Source: Chara braunii (taxonomy: Eukaryota > Streptophyta > Charophyceae > Charales > Characeae). Taken from it: a stretch of 22,946 bases of DNA. The stretch spans positions 410,591 to 433,536 of the forward strand of contig BFEA01000503.1 in NCBI GenBank assembly GCA_003427395.1. The letters are read 5' to 3'. The notes beneath the pieces were generated by a model, which was not told the DNA's origin, ran no database searches, and saw nothing but the letters and a program-made list of their open reading frames with translations. Position numbers and translations under genes: made by a program. This document shows, in pieces, positions 18,671 through 22,946 of the stretch. Positions within the stretch are counted from its first letter, which is position 1; every line of letters begins with the position of its first letter.

Positions 18671-19794
18671 TTGATTACAACACTTATACACACGCCTCTT
18701 CCCATAAGGGCTGGACGAGCCTCAGCCACTGCTCCCCTAGAGACAGCTTCCCTGTATAACACGAATATCGCATAGTCACGGGGCATTGATTGCTTCCCCA
18801 ATGAGGAAGGATTAACCCCGCTGTATGCAAAAGCAAGCTCTGCCCTACCAGAGTCCTCAATTATCCCCTCTTTAATCTTGCACACGGTGAGGAGTAGCGG
18901 ATATACCAATAAGGCAAAGAGATTAATAACAGGGCAAGAAAGTTTATTAGTTCATCAGTAATTATGACAAGCTTCCCCTAAACAACAGTAGTTAACACAG
19001 ACACAAACCAAAGGGGAGCACAGTAGTTAGAAGAAAATTCTAATCTATACGTAAAGATCATCAAACCAAGTCAAACCCTAACCGATGATGACCAAGAATT
19101 GAATATGACCCATGAGATGGACTGAAATCGAACACCACGAGAGAGGAAAAATTCACCAAACTAGGGAGATCAACACAGATGAAAAGAGGGGGGGAGGGAG
19201 AGAAAACAAACCAAGAAGTCACCCCTGCCTCCCAAACCCCCTCTCCACAGCCTCTCTTCTTCCTCCCGAATCCCACGGGAACAACTCATCGTCCTTCCAC
19301 CCCTCGCCGCATCGCCAGATCAGCAACATCACATGCACGGCATAATTTTCATGCGAGAGGGCGGGAAGAAACCGAAATGAAGAACAGTGAAAGCAACACA
19401 AATCCTGCATACAAAAAGCTCATGACAGCTGGGTAGGTGATAATTGAGGGGGAGCTTGATCCATATCCTCTACTCTCTCGTCGATCGATGGGCATTGCCC
19501 GCCAATCACCCCTTTGCTCCCCTACCTGCCGCCAACCAGATCAGCACAATTGAGACACCAGTGTGGGGGGGAGGGGGGAAAAGAGCCTTCCTCCTCACAT
19601 CGCTCTATCCCACTCCTGTACGTTAGAAAAACTGGGCAGCAGAGACGATACAGGTAGACAAACAATTCCTCCTTTTCTGTTCTCCATGCACTTCCACGTT
19701 CTCCGTGGCGCAGCCCCTGCTCCCCCCTCTCAAGGGAACACTGAGGAACCTCCGCAGAATTGCAGCAGATCAAACACAATGTTCTCAAATATCA
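18671..19794. other. Intergenic, no gene seen
   Basis: No domain recognised in any frame and no RNA gene seen. The left part (to perhaps 18900) and the right part (from perhaps 19700) may be the bodies of the two A-tailed repeats. Between them the sequence is A-rich, then C/T-rich. Confidence 0.45.
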
Positions 19795-19820
19795 ATACAA
19801 GCCTTGGGCACTGGGCCCTT

Positions 19821-19856
<36 letters not shown>
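19795..19856 (+). repeat. A-tailed SINE-like 3' end, copy 2
   Basis: CAAGCCTTGGGCACTGGGCC, then CTTC, is followed by 35 A residues (19822-19856) and (AAAC)n. It shares its end with 18638-18660 on the other strand, which indicates retroposition of one family. Confidence 0.7.
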
Positions 19857-19858
<2 letters not shown>

Positions 19859-20619
19859 AACAAACAAACAAACAGTGGTTTCAGGCGCCAGCACTGGGAG
19901 AGACAGCCCACCCCAGCCCGGTTAAAGCACCTCTGGGATGAGCCCATCGTACAGCACTTTGGACACCAGGCATCCTTACTGTACTGCCGCAGTGCGCTGG
20001 TTGGCGGGTGCGAGTGCCGGCTAGCAGGCGCTGCTGCTGGCCGGCGAGCGCTGGCTGGTGGGTGCACGCGCTGGCTGGAGGACAGGTGACTGATGCGGCG
20101 GCGAAGGACCATGTCAGCATGCAATGAGGGGTTGTTCACGGTTAAGAAGGGGTTAGTGCTTGCTTTGTGCTTCGTCCATGTGGCGTCACAGGCTGGCACA
20201 CTGGAGGAAGGGGAAGACTGCTTTGATGGAGGAGCAGACCACCTTCAGTTGGCGAGTGGAATACTCTCCACCATGTGGAGTGGGTACAATGGGGTTTGTA
20301 GTCATTGATGCCAGGGAGTGCGCTCATTGAGCATCATCATCATCATCATCATTATCGTCGTCAGCATCGGGGAGTATCGTCGTCATCTACAGCAGCAGGA
20401 CAGCATCTTTTTGTTTTTTCTCCCTTCTTCTTCATTCTTCAAGGGTCATCATCATCATCTCCGTCATCATCATCGCCGTAGGGTCACCATCTTCATCATC
20501 AGCAGCAGCAGCAACATCGTTATTGTCATCATCATTGTGGGTAAGTATCGAGGGCCCTTTTTTTTAAAGTCATTATCCGACTCCTTCTGCATAACGAAAT
20601 CCAGTGGGCGCCATATGCA
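19857..20619. other. Intergenic with (CAT)n tracts, no gene seen
   Basis: A GC-rich part (19975-20090) with repeated GCTGG words is followed by ATC/CAT trinucleotide-rich sequence (20332-20353, 20447-20475, 20493-20535). Open frames here follow the repeat composition and have no domain. Confidence 0.5.
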
Positions 20620-21063
20620 ATGATTCAAATTGCTAACCTGGCACCCCCCTCCCCCGTTGAAAAACCGGTGCACCCTTTGCAGTGGTTCACAAACCCCGCC
20701 TGGTCTGTACCCGGTCCACCTACAAACGAAGTGGATGGCTCTCCACAAATCCAAACTAGAAGAGACACAGTTAACGATCCGCTATGGCCGAATCTCATCA
20801 AACTGTGGAGGATAATGGGCCCCTCCCCCCTCCCCCCTCAACCACGTTGGCAGGAAATAAGAAGACAGCCTCTCTTCGGAAACCCGAGTATTCTAGACGA
20901 CAATGGAACCCTGCTGCAACTCGCAGTAGGATCCCATTGGCGATCATGGGTGGCCAGAGGAATATTCACGACAGGGGACATATGGGACGACAGAAAGGGT
21001 CAATGGAAAACAGAAGAACAACTGAAAGACCAACTTAAACATGTACAAAGACGGACTGAGAAA

Positions 21064-21066
<3 letters not shown>
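20620..21066 (+). pseudogene. Fragment of a second LINE ORF2 (RT thumb to C-terminal part)
   Basis: An open frame from 20620 aligns with the ORF2 segment at 9215-9600 of the upstream LINE. VHPLQWFTNPAWSVPGPPT pairs with VHPMAWLDDVFWAIPRPPT. WPNLIKLW pairs with WTNLIKDW, and RWQEIRRQPLFGNPSI pairs with RWEEVVRQPLFGNRWI. SWVARGIFTTGDIWD pairs with a WVRNRV...DLWD stretch, and EEQLKDQL with DDQLRAKF. The fragment has no stop, whereas the larger copy has three in the same stretch. It is cut off at the T-run at 21067, where another repeat begins. It is too diverged to be a recent duplicate and represents another LINE subfamily. Confidence 0.8.
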
Positions 21067-21104
<38 letters not shown>

Positions 21105-21240
21105 ACCCCCTGTAGTGCTAGTGATGCTGACTTAAGATCAGACACCACTAGCACCTGGGGAGAGGCTCCATCTATTGGTGGGGACCGTCACCTGCTGGAA
21201 AACGGGTCCAGCGTCCCATATGTAGAATACCGAGTACAAA
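21067..21240 (+). repeat. Dispersed hairpin repeat, copy C (T-headed)
   Basis: A 34-nt T run (21067-21100) is followed by a hairpin GTGCTAGTG (21115-21123) / CACTAGCAC (21146-21154). Then comes the conserved GGCTCCATCTATTGGTGGGG and the hairpin GCTGGA-AAACGGG-TCCAGC (21194-21212). It interrupts the LINE fragment, so it is probably an A-tailed retroposon inserted in minus orientation. Confidence 0.75.
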
Positions 21241-21800
21241 ATGAATTCAGACAAAGTTAACTGAGAACCTGCCAGCATTGATTACTCTGGCATCCAGAGG
21301 ATTGACTGTGCAAGTCTTTCAAAAGAGGGGAAGAACCTCTTCGCCCTATTTCCAGGCGCCAGATGTCTACATTTGAAGGACTAGTTCTCCCTCCCTCTTG
21401 GCTGAAATCACTGAGTAAGCTAGACAAGTCATTTTGCTGGGGGCTGGGTCCTGCGTCCTATACCATTGCTTTTATAACATGACCCGAAAGTCCCCGAGAC
21501 TGTGAGGAGCCTTATCACCCTAAAATAAGGGCCGAGTCCAGAGCTATGACCTAGCTCCTTTCCCAAAATACTGTCGAGTTGTTTGCTGGCACCTGAATGG
21601 CCTGGCAGCTGAAATTCAAGTCCCTCCTCCTGCCTGCTTGAACAATGTATACACCAAGAGTGACTGCACCCTTACTGGAAAACGGCTCCAGCGTCCCTTT
21701 GCAGATACAGGCAAGGAAGGGGTTTGAAAAAGGGTGAGAAGAGTTAAAAAAGGGCGTCTCATCTTCAGGCGTCAAGGGGGGGGGGGTCACTGAGGGGCAT
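21241..21800. repeat. Possible diverged tandem units of about 240 bp
   Basis: Words related to GCTGGAAAACGGGTCCAGC-GTCC recur at 21194, about 21435 (strongly changed) and about 21673, that is, 241 and 238 bp apart. Related pyrimidine-rich words (TCCCTCC...) follow in each. The sequence between is not clearly alignable by eye, so this is tentative. No gene is seen. Confidence 0.3.
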
Positions 21801-22924
21801 AAGTGATACCATCTCCCCCTGCCTTTTTCTATCCGTTCAGCAGAGCACTTTCGCCAGGGAGAGAGCGTGGGGGGGGAAAGGGTCTAGAAAGTCAGACGGG
21901 GGACGAAAGGGGAAAGAGGGCTCAACGTGGGTCCAGTCTTTAAAAATCAGTCTGTAATCCCTTTGCTCCTTCCACCAATTCTTGGTTGTTGTTTGGGTCA
22001 TCTTTGGACCACTCTACTTTCGCGATCCATCCCTCCCTTTCCCCCCCCAGCCATTCTTTACAAAAGTTAGTAATTGCTCGCTCCACGTCCCCAATTTGTT
22101 GGAAGATGTCGAGTTGGGTTTTTAGGGCAAGTCAACTGCGCATCAGTTCTAGCTGAACTTGTTGTCGGATCTGATCTGCGACTTCTGCTCCGTCCACTCA
22201 TACCTTCTCCATGGCCAAAAGAACTGACATTTCGTTAAAACTGACATTTTTTTCTAAAATCGCAAAATCGAAGTCCTTATTTTTTGTCGAAAACAAGCCT
22301 TTTTTTTAATAAATGTGACATATATGATCCTATGGTACTATGCTGCACATGTGCAAATTTTATGTCAGTTTTTTTTTATTATCTTCAGTTTGCTCTTTTT
22401 TTGTGACTCGGCCATTAGTTTACCTTCAAAATTAGTTACTTTTTCGCAACTTTGCTCGTGTCCATCATTTTTGTGTTGTGTATTTGTTGTTATTATTTCA
22501 TGTTTTGTTGCTTTTTTTTTTTCGTGCACATATCCACTTCACGTGTATGGGGCACTTCATGCTTTGTTTTTTTTACCTTTGTGTAGTTTACCCTATGTTG
22601 TGTGCGACAGTAGCTCATTTTATTCATTATTTCTCTGTTTTTTCTTCCTAGCTTGTGTATTTTGTGCATTCATTATTCTATTGTAATGTGCAGTGTAACA
22701 TAAATACTTTGCTAGTTTGCACTTGTCTGTTCATGTTTAGTGTGTTACTTGTGTGTTTTACTTCTGGCTACGACTGAATTGTCATTGATTCGTCCTCTAA
22801 CGAACAGCTTCGTTTTGTACCAAACAAATTTATTCAGTTGATTGGTGTGTTTTCGAGTATTGTACAATCCTTTTTTGGAATTAGTATACATTTTTGTATC
22901 GTAGTCGTGACACTCTGTATACTG
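21801..22924. other. AT-rich intergenic, no gene seen
   Basis: A G-rich part near 21870-21920 gives way to T-rich, low-complexity sequence. The open frame at 22315-22686 is a composition effect of T-rich DNA (a Phe/Leu/Cys-rich peptide). Confidence 0.5.
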
Positions 22925-22946
22925 CACACACACACACACACACACA
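22925..22946. repeat. (CA)n microsatellite
   Basis: CA dinucleotides run to the window end and probably continue beyond it. Confidence 0.95.

Noticed and set aside
22315-22686. Possible membrane protein
   Set aside because: The hydrophobic peptide follows directly from T-rich DNA, with no motif or gene context.
1-22946. CRISPR arrays, operons and bacterial-type promoters
   Set aside because: No regular repeat-spacer pattern. The content is clearly eukaryotic.

Overview
This is a repeat-dominated, non-coding stretch of a large eukaryotic nuclear genome. I found no intact host gene, only transposable-element remains, small-RNA-derived copies, simple repeats and unassigned intergenic DNA. The green lineage is the best guess. 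The U6-like copy keeps the plant-type end (ACAUAAAUCGAGAAA region), the 5S-like copy carries the plant-type box GGATGGGTGACCTCCTGGG, and the LINE has the plant-type layout: ORF1 with a DUF4283-like region and CCHC knuckle, then endonuclease, RT and a zf-RVT-like tail. A charophyte or other large-genome streptophyte would fit, but the species cannot be read from the window.

Layout. 1-3884: (GA)n, a Tourist-like MITE (542-678, TAA duplications), a foldback element enclosing a 5S rRNA-like sequence (1156-1404), one copy of a dispersed hairpin repeat (about 2101-2157), and an imperfect tandem repeat (3022-3424). 3885-10715: one long, broken non-LTR retrotransposon on the + strand, with ORF1, a degraded linker, an APE-type endonuclease, an RT reduced to its FADD motif and thumb, and a zinc-knuckle C-terminus. 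10763-11355: a fragment of a different RT lineage (SPALA ... MVDD) directly after the LINE. 12004-12357: a tandem duplication of about 180 bp. 12518-16160: a PIF/Harbinger DNA transposon with 23-bp terminal inverted repeats, subterminal TCCTCGG motifs and a frameshifted DDE transposase.

Inside that transposon, at 15360-15397, is a head-to-head pair of Tn5 mosaic ends flanked by a 9-bp duplication. This is a Nextera mate-pair junction adapter left in the assembly, not biology.

16160-22946: a U6 snRNA-like copy (minus strand), a 140-nt near-perfect hairpin (17390-17529) beside ambiguous bases and (GA)n, further copies of two A-tailed or T-headed dispersed repeats, a second LINE ORF2 fragment with an open frame (20620-21066), a possibly periodic zone, and AT-rich sequence ending in (CA)n.

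None of the elements looks autonomous. Each protein-coding remnant has frameshifts, stops or deletions, except the short 20620-21066 fragment, which is open but truncated. The most interesting leads are the 5S sequence inside an inverted-repeat element, the second RT lineage and the dispersed hairpin family. I saw no convincing new multi-gene system.
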